Part shown: positions 1 through 14,000 of the stretch, piece by piece
Numbering within the stretch: the stretch's first letter is position 1
Layout of the letters: every line of letters starts with the position of its first letter
Assembly (NCBI RefSeq): GCF_964355755.1
Contig: NC_092674.1
Coordinates: 22,842,001 to 22,906,000, forward strand
DNA: 64,000 nucleotides
Direction: 5' to 3'
Source: Antedon mediterranea
Taxonomy: Eukaryota; Echinodermata; Crinoidea; Comatulida; Antedonidae
The notes under the pieces: model-generated
The model's database searches: none
The model's input: the letters and a program-made list of their open reading frames with translations, nothing else
What the model was told of the DNA's origin: nothing
Program-made: the position numbers and the translations under genes

Positions 1-3000
1 CCTTGTTCAGAAACAAATTGGCAAAATAACTGAAATACCTCATTTCACCGGCAAATAATCTCTATAGGAGTCCTCTTTTACTTTGATAAGTTTGTGACCT
101 GTATTCACCGTCATATATATTTTTTGCCAATATTCGTCTTTTTATTAGGATACCATATAGACAGTTTGCCTTCTACAAGACTTTTACCAATGCCTCAAAC
201 ATTTTCTGTCCAATTTCATCATGCCATGGCCAACAAACACCTGCAGCATTCTTCAATCATCTCTCTTTAAATGTTTAAATGATTTGCCAGCTCTGATGAA
301 ATCATTAATTTGTGTTATTCCAATTATACCACGCTCAATGACCCTGATCAATTGATGTAAATCCAGCAAGTCCCACACATACATGTCCTCTCATATACAT
401 ATATAGGGATATAGTTTAACCACATCATTAGATTTCGTCGACTCTCAGTATTCAAGTTAATATCTTTATGATCAGCCTCTTTCAAACAAAATGATACTTA
501 ACTTAGAATCTCTTTCTCTGTCTGCATTTGTAGAAGCAAGTTGTAGAGAGAAAGCAGAATTAGTGTGCTTTTGTCCTTTACAGATGTTTTCCATTTAAGA
601 TATTTGTGGCATAGGTAATACAAGTTCAGTTTCAACAAAAGCACTTGCCTCAACACTATTTTCACAATGATACATGTCCAAAAGCCATATAGTTCACCGG
701 GTCGACATAATAATTGCTTTTTGATGTCATCTCTGTCCACCTCCACTCATCTCGGGCAAGAGTCATCACCAGGCATTCTTGTCTTTCCCTAGTACATGAG
801 TTTTTATACCACAACCATGTGCACTCATTAAACGAGTGTATAATGCTGGTCTGTCTGTAGGGGGTAGGCCTACATATCTAATGAAATTGGTTGAGATTGT
901 AGAAGATGAGAAGTAGGAGTTCATTCATTTACAAGGTTATTTATAGGCAGAGCTGTATCTGTATTTCTTTCAAGCTTCTACCAAAAGTTGACAGGTTGAA
1001 AACTTACCAACCATACTGGTGACTATGGCCCTGAAGGTTCAGGCATTGAATTACATAGCAATAACGCCTTTATTATTTAACATATTTATACAGGATTTCA
1101 CAATAAGGTATAAATGCACTTGTTTTATATTGTGGTCCTCCTGTCTCCTGTCAAGTTTCAGTTTCATGAAAAGAAATGAGATCTGCAATTTAGAATCTAT
1201 ATATATATATAAATTATGGTTAATTCTGACATAGGCGAACACAATGGAAAAACTTTGGAACAAATGTCTGCCTTGAACTATCTTAGGTGTACCGCAAAAT
1301 GTAAAACAGTTTTCACTATTACGATATTGTTCCATATTTCTATCTTAGGAATATATTATAAAGAGTTTTAAAACAAAATTTCTGATTCATTGGTAGATTT
1401 TCAACTCAATTTCAATTGTACGTGGTCAAAGTAATTTCCGGATTCACGATGAGTTCACAGGTTCACCTTGCAACAACTACCTGGTTTCAGTTAAGTTGGT
1501 CGTTAGTGGATATAGCTATTTTAGTTTTTTGTTTATTTTCGGATTGGACCGCGCGTGTGAAGGTACAGTAGTTAAAAAATAAAATCCCGATAGCCGAGTT
1601 TTATTGAGTAAGCTGGCAGGAATAACTGTAGGCTATCTGTGTCCCATTAGGGCCCATATTGCAAGCCGTCTAAACATCTTCCTTCTTGGGCCGAAACGGC
1701 CTACACTGTCGCGGAAGTTAGTTTCAAAAGATGTTTAAATTAAATAATGTATTATGATGGTATTTATTTGAATAAACGCCTCCCCAATAAAACATCACTT
1801 TGAATAATAATCGCCTACACCCCCCCCCCCCCCCCCTCCACCCCTCGGGTGTTAACTATAATTTACCAAGCATTTATTAAAATTTTTTACCACTTTTCAT
1901 ATCTATTAGAGGATTTTATTTGATTATAAATGTTACAATAAATTATTATTAAAACTAAAAAATCCCTTGAATAAGCATCTCCCTCAAATGAACTCTGCCT
2001 CCCCACCTCCGCCCTATAAAACAATAAACACTATACTTTAAAATGTTATTAATCATCTAAGACACTGTGAAACAGAGTAGGTTTAGTTTTTCGAATGTCA
2101 AGCATTTTCAATAATGGTAACCGACAGAAAACGTACAAGGAGAACGTCCTTCTAAATCCTTTTTACCCGAGTCATTATCATTCCGAGAACCTTCGTTTAC
2201 ACTTCCTAGAGGGGAGCGAGCGAACTAGAGGTCTAACCCTCTAGTTAGACGTAATTGTTGTTGAATATTTGATATAAATTGTTAAGTTGTTCCATACTTT
2301 TGCAAATCCAACTTTGAACGATTATTTAATTTAATAGTCATAGTGGGGTATTATATATCTGTTATATAGAGGACATTGACAACTTTAGACAGCCTTATAT
2401 TTACAATTTACAATCCTGTGAGAAGTGACAATTTTAGAACATTGTGTACAAACAACAATTTATGCACACATATTTAAAAAAAATTATTTAAAGAATTTAA
2501 TTTTTAGTGGCGGCCATTTTGAAATCCAAGATGGCCGACAGATTATCGCTTTACATAGTTAGGATTGTATAATGGGTACAGTAATACCATCAAAACGGAC
2601 TTGTTCCACATTCATAATTTGTATTTTAGGTGATATTCTGATTTTTAATAGGGTTATTTGAATGTTGGCGGCCATCTTGAATTTGGTCCTTTAAATGTCC
2701 TTTGAAAAAATGGCAACATATTTTTTTTCATTCCTTATATTATCAAGATATGAAATAAAGTCAAAGTTTGCTTTTAACAAAAAATATACACGACATTCAT
2801 ATAAACGACATACCAGCCTACACTATATTATTGACTTGATTAATTTCCTTCAAATGACGAGGCAGCTCCGACATCAGTATGTCTTTGATAATCGAGGGTT
2901 TTAAGCTTTCAGTAAGCAATGTCTTCTAATTACTAAATACCTCTGATCATGGGCGGTTTGTTGAATATCGACCATTTGAAAACGATAGCAGCAGTACAGT

Positions 3001-3100
3001 ACGCGGATTAATAACATGGATTAAATTCCTAATCACGATTTCCAAATACTCATTTTACCTTGTTTTCTTCACAATATTTGTTAAAAGTGCGGAATTTTTC
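1..3100. other. No gene seen
   Basis: Only short, AT-rich ORFs on both strands without recognisable motifs. Apart from the family C relic (1760-2040), there are GGCGGCCATTTTGA/CCAAGATGGCCG words at 2508-2545 and 2665-2690, which are typical of old DNA-transposon remains, and a small palindrome at 2225-2248. Confidence 0.5.
1760..2040. repeat. Truncated relative of MITE family C, with a poly-C tract
   Basis: 'tttgaataaacgcctcccca' and 'aacatcactttgaataataa' match parts of 47.6-48.0 kb. A run of about 18 C residues starts at 1821. The terminal repeats are not both present. Confidence 0.55.
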
Positions 3101-3116
3101 TCAAATCATGCAGGTG

Positions 3117-3362
3117 TTTGACATTTTCTAGGTTTTGCTTCATCCTTCGCATTTTGAATTAGGATATCAGTATATTCAACTGTTTCGAATGGATTTGGAA
3201 GAAGAGCAATCTCTTAAAGTCGTTTCGAACTATAATTGCGAATATGCTCTGTCAATTCCAGAACATTAAATTGGACATCTTCAAATTCTTCTGCAATTTT
3301 GTTCATGATTTGTTCCGCAGAAATTTTGCCGCTTTTGCATAATGCTTCTTCAAATCTCCAGA
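3117..3362 (-). pseudogene. Exon-like protein fragment with a frame break
   Basis: On the minus strand, 3362-3213 reads an unbroken amphipathic stretch (RFEEALCKSGKISAEQIMNK, EEFEDVQFNVLELTEHIR) to a stop. A second frame then continues with LLPNPFETVEYTDILIQNAK to a TGA near 3117. No ATG or splice site is clear. It may be a dead retro-copy or transposon ORF. Family unknown. Confidence 0.3.
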
Positions 3363-3795
3363 GTCTTTCTTAAATCTGAATTTTAAAGCTTATATTTTTA
3401 TGCATACTACTTTTTTTGTCTAGTTGATATGGTCCAAATGAAGATAATGTCTATAGTTTACCAAAACATTTAAAATGGGCGACATTTATAATTTTTAAGT
3501 CCTATATATCTCCTTAAGGGTTGGTTTTAGAACAACTATAGAAGTGCATTAGGAGTAGATATAAATGTGATATTAGACATTCCTTTACATAATGTAAACT
3601 ACCATGTGACGTACCTATTACGTCATAAGGTAGCTGTGATGTCATGCAGTATATTATGTTACAATAACTACAACTTAAAACGAAAAAGAAATTTCTGAAT
3701 ATGTTTATTGTTGAAATGAAAATCATATCCAAAGTTGATCAAAATCGGATATCAGAAAGTGATTAGGTCAAAAAAGTTATCTTGGTGTAAACGAG

Positions 3796-4092
3796 TCAAA
3801 AAATATGGAGTAGGTAGGTAAGTAGGTTTTTGCTACAACGAAAAAATGAATTAAAGAAAAACTTAATTTCACTTTTGTTCAGTACTTTAAGTACAGTATA
3901 TTTAAAAGAAACTTTTTGAATACGGACAATCTTTTCCTTCATTAATGCATTTATCACACACTGACAATACAAGTATGTACAGTTCTCTGTGGATAGCTCA
4001 TTCTGGTCAAAATCAGCACACAACAAACATTTCGAGATAGTGCATTTGTCATTCATATGAACTGCTGTACAAGGTATTTCCCTTTCGCACAA
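3796..4092 (-). other. Uncharacterised Cys-rich ORF
   Basis: 98 codons. The first half has seven cysteines (CEREIPC, KCTISKCLLCADFDQ, CTYLYCQC), somewhat like a metal-binding or extracellular motif. The second half is AT-biased and looks non-coding. No flanking exon is recognised, so it may be chance. Confidence 0.2.
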
Positions 4093-5205
4093 GAAGTTCA
4101 GTCTTACGAGGGTTTTTTTTCGAAGTCACATAGCCTAACGTCAACCAGGCACTGAAAATCGTTGCTATTGTTGCATAGCTAGATACACACTCTCATGCGG
4201 TAGCAAACACTTGATCTGGAATACACGAGTCTAAAATAATTATGTACGGCCAATAGGCGACGTTCTATCTACGACGTAATTTTAGTTTTTTCTATTGTTT
4301 TATGTGATCGACTACAGAAACGGTTGCCACGTGATTAACTGACGAAGTTATCTAATGCCAATTGTTCTGAAAACAATACACAATACACGAAGAACAGAAC
4401 TTTTTTTAATGAATTAGTTTGGTTTTATAGATTTATGAAATGTTTATTAATTGTATTGTAATAATCATGTAATATTACTCTTTCCTGTAATTTTTTATAC
4501 AATTTAATTGAACAATCGTTTAGTCGAGGACGATAGGGTAGTTGCCAACCTTCTTCAGATTATTACGGTCAACCCTGAACTTTTTCAAAACGATCCTTCT
4601 CTTTCTGAATTAAAGAGATCCACACACTTTCATCTAAGACTAATCAGTTCTAGCATATAACAACATTGCACTTTCGATGACGCAATTAGGAGTTCAATAG
4701 AATATTTATAAAATATCATGTGACCCACATCGTTCAATCAAATGACAAGGACCTATTTATACTCAATGTAAAGGAAACGACAGAAACCATAAATCTCACA
4801 CACCAATAATGATGCTCTGAAAATATATAAAACGACATGCTATTAAAAGGAGCATTAGGATTACCAAAGTGCCATTCGCCCATGCATGCATTTTGGGATA
4901 ATTGTATTTTAAATTTACACATAGATCTGAAAATCAATTTTTTTTTTTATGTACATAGCAAGTGGGTTTATTTATACAAAGTTAGTTCAAATAGCTTAAA
5001 ATGAGCTGAAATAGGTGAAAGTGAGTTTAAATAGCATCAGTGAAATGTTCAGAAAGTGCTTTATATCAAATAGTTATTCAATTAAATTCATTAACTTTAT
5101 AAATTGATTATATAATACGAATGTGTTTCGTTTAAATTATTCTTATAACACACTTATATATTTTAATTTGTATTTCGTAAATTTTCATTTTAAAATTCAG
5201 GTCCG

Positions 5206-5400
5206 GACATAATAACAAATGCGTTATATCATGGAATCAAAATGAGTACTGTCAACTTCGAAACGAACAGCTTGCGAGTTTTCAACAGTAGAATTTGTTG
5301 TCAAATGACAGCCTTGCGTGTCGAGTCTGAACCCCAAACATCCATCCTCGTGTAGGCTTTTGTGTACTTTCCACTTCGAAACGTACAGCTTGAATTAAAT
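5206..5400 (-). pseudogene. Decayed tandem copy of the YWTD/PAN gene's last exon
   Basis: The stretch from about 5275 to 5340 (gcgagttttcaacagtagaa onward) closely repeats 5555-5640 inside the functional last exon, including the block encoding the Cys-His-Leu turn and the 'catcctcgtgtagg' segment. The flank is duplicated too: the block ending ttcttataacacactta occurs at about 5100-5155 and again at 5405-5470. The duplicated unit is therefore about 310 bp. The copy has lost the upstream acceptor and the first half of the exon, so it is probably not translated. Confidence 0.6.
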
Positions 5401-5485
5401 TGATGAAACTTTATCAGTTGATTATATAATACGAATGTGTTTCGTTTAAATTATTCTTATAACACACTTAAACGAATACGTTATA

Positions 5486-5751
5486 TCATGGAATAAAACT
5501 GTGTTCGAAAGAAATACTCTCGGGTTCAATTTCAGTACTTTTCACTTCAAAACGAACAGCTTGTGAGTTTTCAACATTAGTATTTGTTGTCAAATGACAG
5601 CCTTGGTTGTCGAGTATAAACCCCAGACATCCATCCTCGTGTAGGCACTTTATTCCACATTTTATGCAGCTTCGTTCAATGTTTAAATGATTGATATCTG
5701 ACTGACATCCACTGGTATTCTTGTACGGCTTGTAATAGGCACAGGATTTAC
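5486..5751 (-). CDS. Last exon: cysteine-rich PAN/apple-like domain
   Basis: Acceptor ttaacag at 5752-5758, phase 1, open for 88 codons to a TGA. It has about nine cysteines in a pattern like C-x-x-C-x3-C-x5-C-x-GF...C-H-L (SCIKCGIKCLHEDGCLGF then NQGCHL). That is the core spacing of PAN/apple modules, which mediate protein or carbohydrate binding in extracellular proteins. It ends with a short acidic tail. It joins in phase to the Gly/Ser linker exon at 6608-6661. A partly decayed copy lies immediately downstream at 5210-5400. PAN is my best match; another small disulfide-rich fold is possible. Confidence 0.6.
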
Positions 5752-8028
5752 CTGTTAAGAAAACAGATCTTTTTCTGAATTATTTAAATACTTGTTATCA
5801 AACAGTAAACCAGAAGGAATTCTAAGCCACAATATAAACCGTGTATCGTGTTTTATCAAATACTAAACAGATTTCCTCGTGTTTGATCATTCTCATTTTT
5901 TGTTGTAAAGTTATCTCCATGTTTTGACAGTGATACTACTGCATTACTCATAATATTAATTCGATTTTTCTTTGATTTATTTTCTGAAAGATGCATTTTC
6001 CTCATGCTTAAAAACGTTCCTCAAGTGAAATATTTTTTTAGGAAATGAGTTCAGGGCAAACAAAAAGTTGAAATGATATGCAAAATCATCGTCTAGTTGC
6101 GTTAAAATATTTAGCTCAGGCTCAATTTTAATTATTATTATTTACATTATTTTTATATAGTACAATATCAGTCATCCTCTTTTTATACAAATCGAAAAAA
6201 GCCTCAGTAGGGGAAATCGCAGCTATTCGCTCTTGTAGGGTAACGGGATTCTCTGCATAAACACGATTCACGGGAATAAATTCGCCTGTCGAAAGAAATT
6301 GGCTCTTTAGACCAAGCTCTTGTCATCTGCAAATCAAATGGTACGAGTCAAATAGCTGATCGGTTAAGACAGGGGCGCCGTTAATTAACTGTACCTAAAG
6401 AGCAAACAATATCGGCATGGGTATTCGAGGTTGAACAAGTATTCTCGGATATGGACTATAAACCTTTCTCCTCAAGTAATATGTACCACTAATGATATCC
6501 ACAGTAATTGGAACATTCTGTTGAATTGAGTTATTTGTATTCAAAGTATCTTCTCTTGGAACGGATCTATACATAAACTATCTGAAAACTTTCAAAATAC
6601 CACTTACATGTTATTTGGTCCATGACGTCAGTTTCTGACACACTGGTTGAACCACCTCCTCCTGCGACAATCGTAGAAATAGAGAGAGAAATATCACAAA
6701 CATTATTGATGAACGAGATTCAATGCAAAAAGCACAAGTTGCCAGACTGTATAGCCTAAAACTTTAGCATAGCTTTAAAGATGTATTTTTTTTTTAATTC
6801 AATCAATTCAATTACTTTATCTGTTTACTTTTGTTAATTACATTATTTTAGTTTTCATGACAAGAATAATTTATTCTTCTAGTATAGATCCTCAATATGA
6901 TATTGAAATAAAAATAAACGTTGTTAAAGAAGAATTTATTTTTTTTATATATTATTCTCATAGGCCTACAATTTTAACCTTTTTTCAACATTCATTTTTA
7001 ACTTTTTTATATTTCATCTTTTCTATAAAGTTTGTAATTCGCTAAATTTCTTGTTATTGTAAGTATTTCTTTGTGGAAAACCTCTCGGTTGTTATTTATC
7101 TTTTCTCTTTGATTTACAATTTTTCTTATGTTGTTCGTTTTTGTAATTGCGAAATAATAATCTCTCTATTGTTAAAAAAAATAGTTGACAAATGTTGGTA
7201 ACGTATAGCTATTAAGCTAATCAAAGCTTATCAGGAACTAAATGTACATACTTAACATGACTTTTTGAATAAAACAATTACAAGTCGGTTTAACAAAAAT
7301 TTAACTTAATTTAACAAAACCAAATAAATACGAATAATTAGTTTATATTATTTAAGATAATTTATTTCAATTTAATGGTACCTATCAAATAACATATTTT
7401 TAATTCTCTTAATGATATAAATCTATTTCATTCCATAACTTAACTGACGCCATTAAATGATATCCTTTGTTGGCCTAAATCTGTATGAGGGTTGGAAATA
7501 TCTGCAGAGAGTACTGTTTCGATCTTATTAGATCTCGTCAGTGCAGCTCAGGTTTCGAAATGAAATGTACCGCAGAACTGGCACAATAGGCTGAGCCATG
7601 TATGCGGGACATGGTACACTGATTATGAACACAAAGAGTGCACAAGCTCAACGAGCGTGCTTTGCAAAATGCTAATAGTATTCACAACAACAATGCACCG
7701 TTTCGAAATGAAGAGTGCTCTACAAAACAACATACTATATATATTGTCCGAGTTCGAGTCTCGATTGGGGCGACTTTTTCTCATTCTCACAGATTTCCTC
7801 ATCTTTATCGCTTCAAATTAATTAATTAAATTTCAGTATATCACTGGGCGGTTTAGAATTAATGTTCTTTGCCTCTTCGGAGATCCCGCCTCGTGAATAA
7901 AAATACTGAAAGATGAGGGCGTATCAGTTTGATCTCTGGTGCGCGTGCGTACAACTGAGGACTAGTGCTGTTCCGCCGTACCACGCCGAGAATGGAGATA
8001 CAAAAAAAAAGCGAAAAGCTAAATCAAT

Positions 8029-8059
<31 letters not shown>

Positions 8060-11000
8060 TATATATATGTTGCTGTTTCTTCTGTTGTTTCTCTTATACA
8101 AATAAACTGCTCTATTTTTAACGAGGCAAATATTCACACAATCAAACTTACAAACATTCATTATCTGTATACTATTCTATATTCTACGTACCTGTTTCGA
8201 TTATCAAACGATCTTGCTCAGAAGTAGTTGTCACTTGAGCAACTATACCAAGATGATTGCCATTTACGTCGTATTTGCTCATACCGTAATTAAAATCTCT
8301 CACGTAAATATGTTGAGCAAGCGCGTTAAAAGATATATCATTAGCACCAGCGAAATGTTCAAGAATCACTGTATTTTCAGTGCCATCATAGCGAATTGAT
8401 CTAATCTGCTTATCTACCAGAATCACCCAATATATTTTCATATCTAAATGGTAAATGGATGAGAAAAAAATTTACCGTATTTCAATTATTATACAGACTA
8501 TAATATTCAACATATTATTCAGTATTGACTGCAAACTATACGGAGTATACATTAACCTACACGGTTTTGTAAGTTTTGCAAGACCATATCAGAGCATACT
8601 ATATCGCGCACTGGGTTTTCGGTACTTTTTTTCCATGATTAATGCTAATAAAAATATGGTACCGTACCAAATCGCTAAGAAGTAGAATTTGATGGAATTA
8701 GATGGAAAAATTACTGATTTTGTTCTTCTTTTTTAAAGTTAAGATAACTTTTTTAAGAACAGCTCTTTAGAAGTTCTTTTCTAAAGTAAGGAGAAAGATT
8801 GAATTGGTACCTGTACAAGTAACTTTTTTACGAACACTTTCTTCTGAAGAAATGATTATACTATAAATAAACAAGAAATATTTCTTACAAAAAACGCTGC
8901 TCGCTTATTGACGTAACAGTTTTAAAGACATATTTTCCCTCTGAAAAATATTTTTTATTTCAAATTTGTTTTTGAATGTGTCATTTTATTGTCACATAAT
9001 AGTTATTTTACCTGAAAAAATGTAATTTAAAGCAAAAAATACTTCAATTGTCTGTCAGAAAATGGTTTTTGAGTTATAATTAAACGTTTCTTTTTTCTTT
9101 TTATAATGTGAATTTTGTTATAGAAGTGAATAACTTTGATATGAAACACAGACTCAATTTAGTTTAATTTATTGCTAAAGTCAAGTCTGGGGGTCACTTC
9201 ATCACGCCTAGATACTTTCATGGACTGTTTTGATAATAATTCAATGATTATTTAATAGCCAATTACAGTATTATATAATGTCATGGGACTCATAAATACC
9301 AGAAATGCTTTGGGATTTGGGACCGTTAGACTGTTTCCCAGACGGTTTTTTTGGGTCCAGCAGCTGGTACCTATCAATTATAGTCGAGAATCCTTTTTTC
9401 GCAAAAATGTCAATGTTTAGTACTAAAACTGCTGCTTGATTTCATCTAATAAATGAGTCATCTCTTGTGACGTATCGGGCTAGAACAGCAGCGTGATAAA
9501 CAGACTAAACTCAAACGGAGACTATTCTTGAAGAAGGTGTTCGTGAACAAAAAAATTGTAAAGGTAACATTTTACTTAATACGTTTTATTTTTAAATTGC
9601 TTTGTTTTCAAATTCATTCATTCATCATTAACTTTCGTATGAGTGTAAACATGGGTCATCCATAGATAAACGAAACTATTTTATATTGGCAACAAGGCAA
9701 CACAATGCTGAGCTTGCCTTGCCAAGATAGGAACTGTTAACAGTCCTTAGATCTTATGATTGGCTGCGACAAATCCATACTAGTTGTGGTTACAGCCTTT
9801 AATTTTCATCAAAATTATGTATATAACTATGTATAAATACGTTTCATGATGTGTATTCTTATTTTATTTTATTTTGGTTCTTTTAAAATTCCGATGTTTC
9901 GTAAAAACATGAAGTTCTAATAGATATCTATTTTTCCTAATAGTTTTCATCACAAATAACACAATAGATCAAACAGTAAGTTTAATCAAGCGTTTGGGGG
10001 CGTGGAACTAATCGTGTCGCAACCACAGATAAACCCTATGATCTATTGGAGCTAAGCATCCTGTTACTACAATTCCTAGGTTATAACATGTACCTGTATG
10101 TATATTCATTGTGGGGAAATAGATTTCTGAATTTTAGACTAAAAGATGATTTGAAATAGCTTCATATCCAAAATTAACGTATATTATTAATAACTAATCT
10201 TAATATTTAATTCTTTTTTTTAAATACTATTAAACGTACTTAAAGAATATGGTACAAGTTTTTCCATTGATATTTTCAGTAACAAACAGATTTTAACGGA
10301 TTTTTTTTTAAGTATTAAAAGAATAATTTAGGTTTAATAATTACTTATTGTATCAATTGCCAAGCTATCACAGCTGGTTTCTATTATTGTCATCTTTTGC
10401 ATAAGTGCACTTGACAAAACGTAGTTGATACTGAGTTTGTAAACGCAATATACAACATATCTGGATAAAGAAAAAGAAACATTACATTCCATAATACCTT
10501 TATGACCCATGTGTATACTGTTATTTACCCCCAACGTTTTCCTCTCTGGACATTTCCCAACTGGAATTTTTCACACAGCTGTTATGATTTTTATTAGGCC
10601 TTTACAAATATTGTTCAAACCAAGCGATATGTGTATTACGTAGCTAATTTGTCATTAGGTAAGTCTTGATCTTTTCATGGATCCAGTGCATTCTAATCTG
10701 AATTAAAACAAAAGATCTAGCTAGCGCACTTTGAAATAACCTGTCGCACACTGGAATAATCGAGCTGTCTGTCACACTTTGTAATAATCTTGTTGTCACA
10801 CTTTGTAATTTTAGTGACTTTACGAAACACGACGGGAAGCAATAGGACGGTGGTCATGGATAATTTATGCATGAGCTTTAACAAAGTGGGCGGAGGTTAT
10901 CGGGAAATTGCGTCGTCTTAACTTTTTGAGAACAATAAAGTTGGCATTTCCCGTTTACGGAAAACGACTAGAAATAATGTGAATATAACCTTAAATATAC

Positions 11001-14000
11001 AGTTCAAATTACGTTTAAACGTGGAATTTCCAAAACTCTAGATAATAAACTTCTATTTTAAATTTAAAGAAATATCATTTTTATTGGGTTAGAATGGCTG
11101 TGTTAAAAGCGGCGTTTAAATGCGAGGCTCTAGCTAGGAAGGTTAGGCATATGCTGCATCACCAGAGTCAAGCGATTCAGAAGTCGCCACGAGACAGGGG
11201 AGAATCGGAGAGATATACTGTTCGGTTCGTAACTAATAAACGGACAAGATATTCGTCGTCCTCCCCTAACCGTCGTGTTTCGTAAAGTCCCTAATAACTG
11301 CTGTCGCGTTTTGGAATAATCGAGCTGTCACACTTAATAATAACTACTGTTCCATTACTTGTGTAATGTGGAAACGATGTGTATGATGCAAGATAGGCTA
11401 CTTTTGCACGCGTTCACGAATTTCAGGGTCATTTAAACAAGTACTCAAAATTACTATTTGAAAGTCAGAGCTTAATTTATAAGGTATGTTGCAATATAGC
11501 CTATTACAAAGTACAACAGGTATTACACAACGCGAATGTATACACGTAGTAACTTCTCCGCATACACACAATGAGTTCACAGGACCTAATGCTTGGTTTT
11601 TAACTAGGAGGCAACGAAAGTACGAAAGAAGCGCAACGCAAGTAATTTGACCAATCACAAGAGATGGATTATCCGAACTGTCGTTTGTCAAGTCGCTTGC
11701 GTCTTTGCGTTGGGTCACTAGCGGGAACCACGTACGTCGTCGGTCGTAATTTTTAATATTCGCACGTTCATTATTCATTAAATTTGTAATGAGTGCAATT
11801 AGTAATTTACCCATTGTTGTAATCCACTTCTACATCTATAATTATAGCAGTCTCTCTTAAGAAGGTCGAGTCCACTTCCGTAGACATGTCATATACGTGG
11901 ATAGCGTTAAAAGCGTCTCCATAGTAAATTTTTCCTTCATCAGGACTTATGTCAATACCTCTTATAGCTAAAGAATGGAAAAAGAAACACCGATAGCATT
12001 TGTAATTAAATACTGGAACAAGTGTGAATCAATGATATATTATATTGATACGATAAAGATGAGGAAATCTGTGAGAATGAGAAAAAATCGCCCCAACCGA
12101 GACTCAAACTCGGACCATCTGCTTGATATGCAGTTGCCCTAACCATTAGACCACTGGGGCTTTCATGGTATTGTTCAAACTCGATTGGATAGCGACTCTT
12201 TAACATTCATGGCGTGGTACGGCGGAACAGCACTAGTCCTCAGTTGTACGCACGCACGCATATATATATATTTTTGATCAGAGTAAAGGCTGGAAGGAAC
12301 TGCTGATCTCCCTCTCCTCCTCCCCTACCCTCCTCCCCTACCCTCCTCCCCTACCCTCCTCCCCTACCCTCCTCCTCATTTGGAGTTAGTTTACACTATG
12401 TTATACAGTATTCTTATTGTATTAGTTCTATAGCTTATACATAGTTCACCTGAATTTTGTTGTAATAATATATTGGCATGATAAGACATTTTAGTTCATT
12501 TGTGCAGTTGTAGAAAAGTTACTACCCATCCAACAAAAATACATACCAGCAGATAAAACAGTTTCTTCATGAAGGTCCACTAACGATATTCTTTTCAATT
12601 CACTATTGTCGGCCCAGTAAACAATCTGATTGACGGCATCGAATGCTAATTGATATATGTAAAATACAGTTATCGGTAGTTTTTCCAAAGTGCCAACTGT
12701 GCTCTCAGAAATGTCCCCGTCAGTGTCGGAATAGGTATAACTTATCGATCGATCAGTCATAGACGTTACAATGATAACGGTTTCTGTCAGTTAAAAATAA
12801 TACGATTACTTGTCTGCAATCGGACATATTTTCATTCATTTATTTTCAGACCAAAACTCACAGTAGTGTCCTATAACAATGCTATAACTAACAATATTGA
12901 TTTGCATTAGAAATAATGTAGGCCCACATCCCTACCACTTAAATATATCTTTAAATAGTTTTCTAAATATGTTTTCTCCCCTACAAACATGAAAATGAAG
13001 ATTAATTAATTCAAACTTTGACTATGTTGTTTTGTAGTTTTGATCAAGCTATTCACTTCAGTAAAAAATGAATGTTTTCACTTATAAAAATAATGACAAA
13101 ACAAATGGTTAAATTCTATCAAAAACTCATTGACTGGCAACCAATTTGACTATGTTTTTCTCTAAATTACATTTTCGGGTAAATAAATTGTAGATTATAT
13201 ATATATATATTATATATTATGCGACAAAGAATTATTTTTCAGAGGGACAATACATCTTTAAAGTATTAAATTGTTGTATAGGTTGTATGGTGAATGAAAT
13301 AATATAATGATTTTGTTTGTGTTAAAAATAAAATAAAGCAAATTTCAGAATGTCTCGATGTTTCGGTTTTTGTAATTGTCTGGAAGAAAAGTTTTCTAAC
13401 ACATTTACACCCAGTAATTTACTTTCATAGTTTCAGAGTATATTATTCTATTTTCTAGGTAATTTTTGCTTATAGTCTTAATATTTTCTATAATTACTAA
13501 AAATGATATTGTTTATATACTAGCCTAGGAAATCATCCTGTATGATAATCTGTCCTAAGTCCCGGAGGATTCAATTTAAACCTATTAGGCCTATTACCAT
13601 TAATGGCAAAAGCTTAGAATATGTTGACGCAACCACATATCTTGGTCATGTTATCTCCTTGGATTTATGTGATGAGTTTGATATAAAGCGGCAATACAGA
13701 TCTCTGTGTATCCGAGCCAACTCCTTGGTCAGAAAATGTAGTATGTGTTCTATCAATGTGAAATGTGTTTTATTTAGAAAATATTTTGTAAATATGTATT
13801 GTGCTACATTATGGTGCAACTATAATCAAGGTACCTTGCGATCTTTCCAGGTATGCTACAATAATGGTTTCAGAATGTTGGTGCAAAGGCCTCGAAATTA
13901 CAGTGCCAGCCTCATGTTTACGGAATGTAGAATTCCTTCTTTTTATGAATTGTTAAGAAAATCAATATATGGGCTGATGTGTAGACTTAATGCAAGCAAA

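Noticed and set aside
7913-8227. 104-codon plus-strand ORF
   Set aside because: It is driven by an (AT)n microsatellite (IYIYNIYIYIYY) and lies antisense to YWTD exon 4.
11398-11814. 138-codon minus-strand ORF
   Set aside because: Most of it runs through the family E MITE relic. It has no motif and adjoins YWTD exon 3 only by chance.
12089-12160. A functional tRNA gene
   Set aside because: It folds well, but the anticodon stem has a mismatch, the ATC anticodon is not normally used for Asp in animals, and the 3' flank is shared with another truncated copy, so it is a SINE head.
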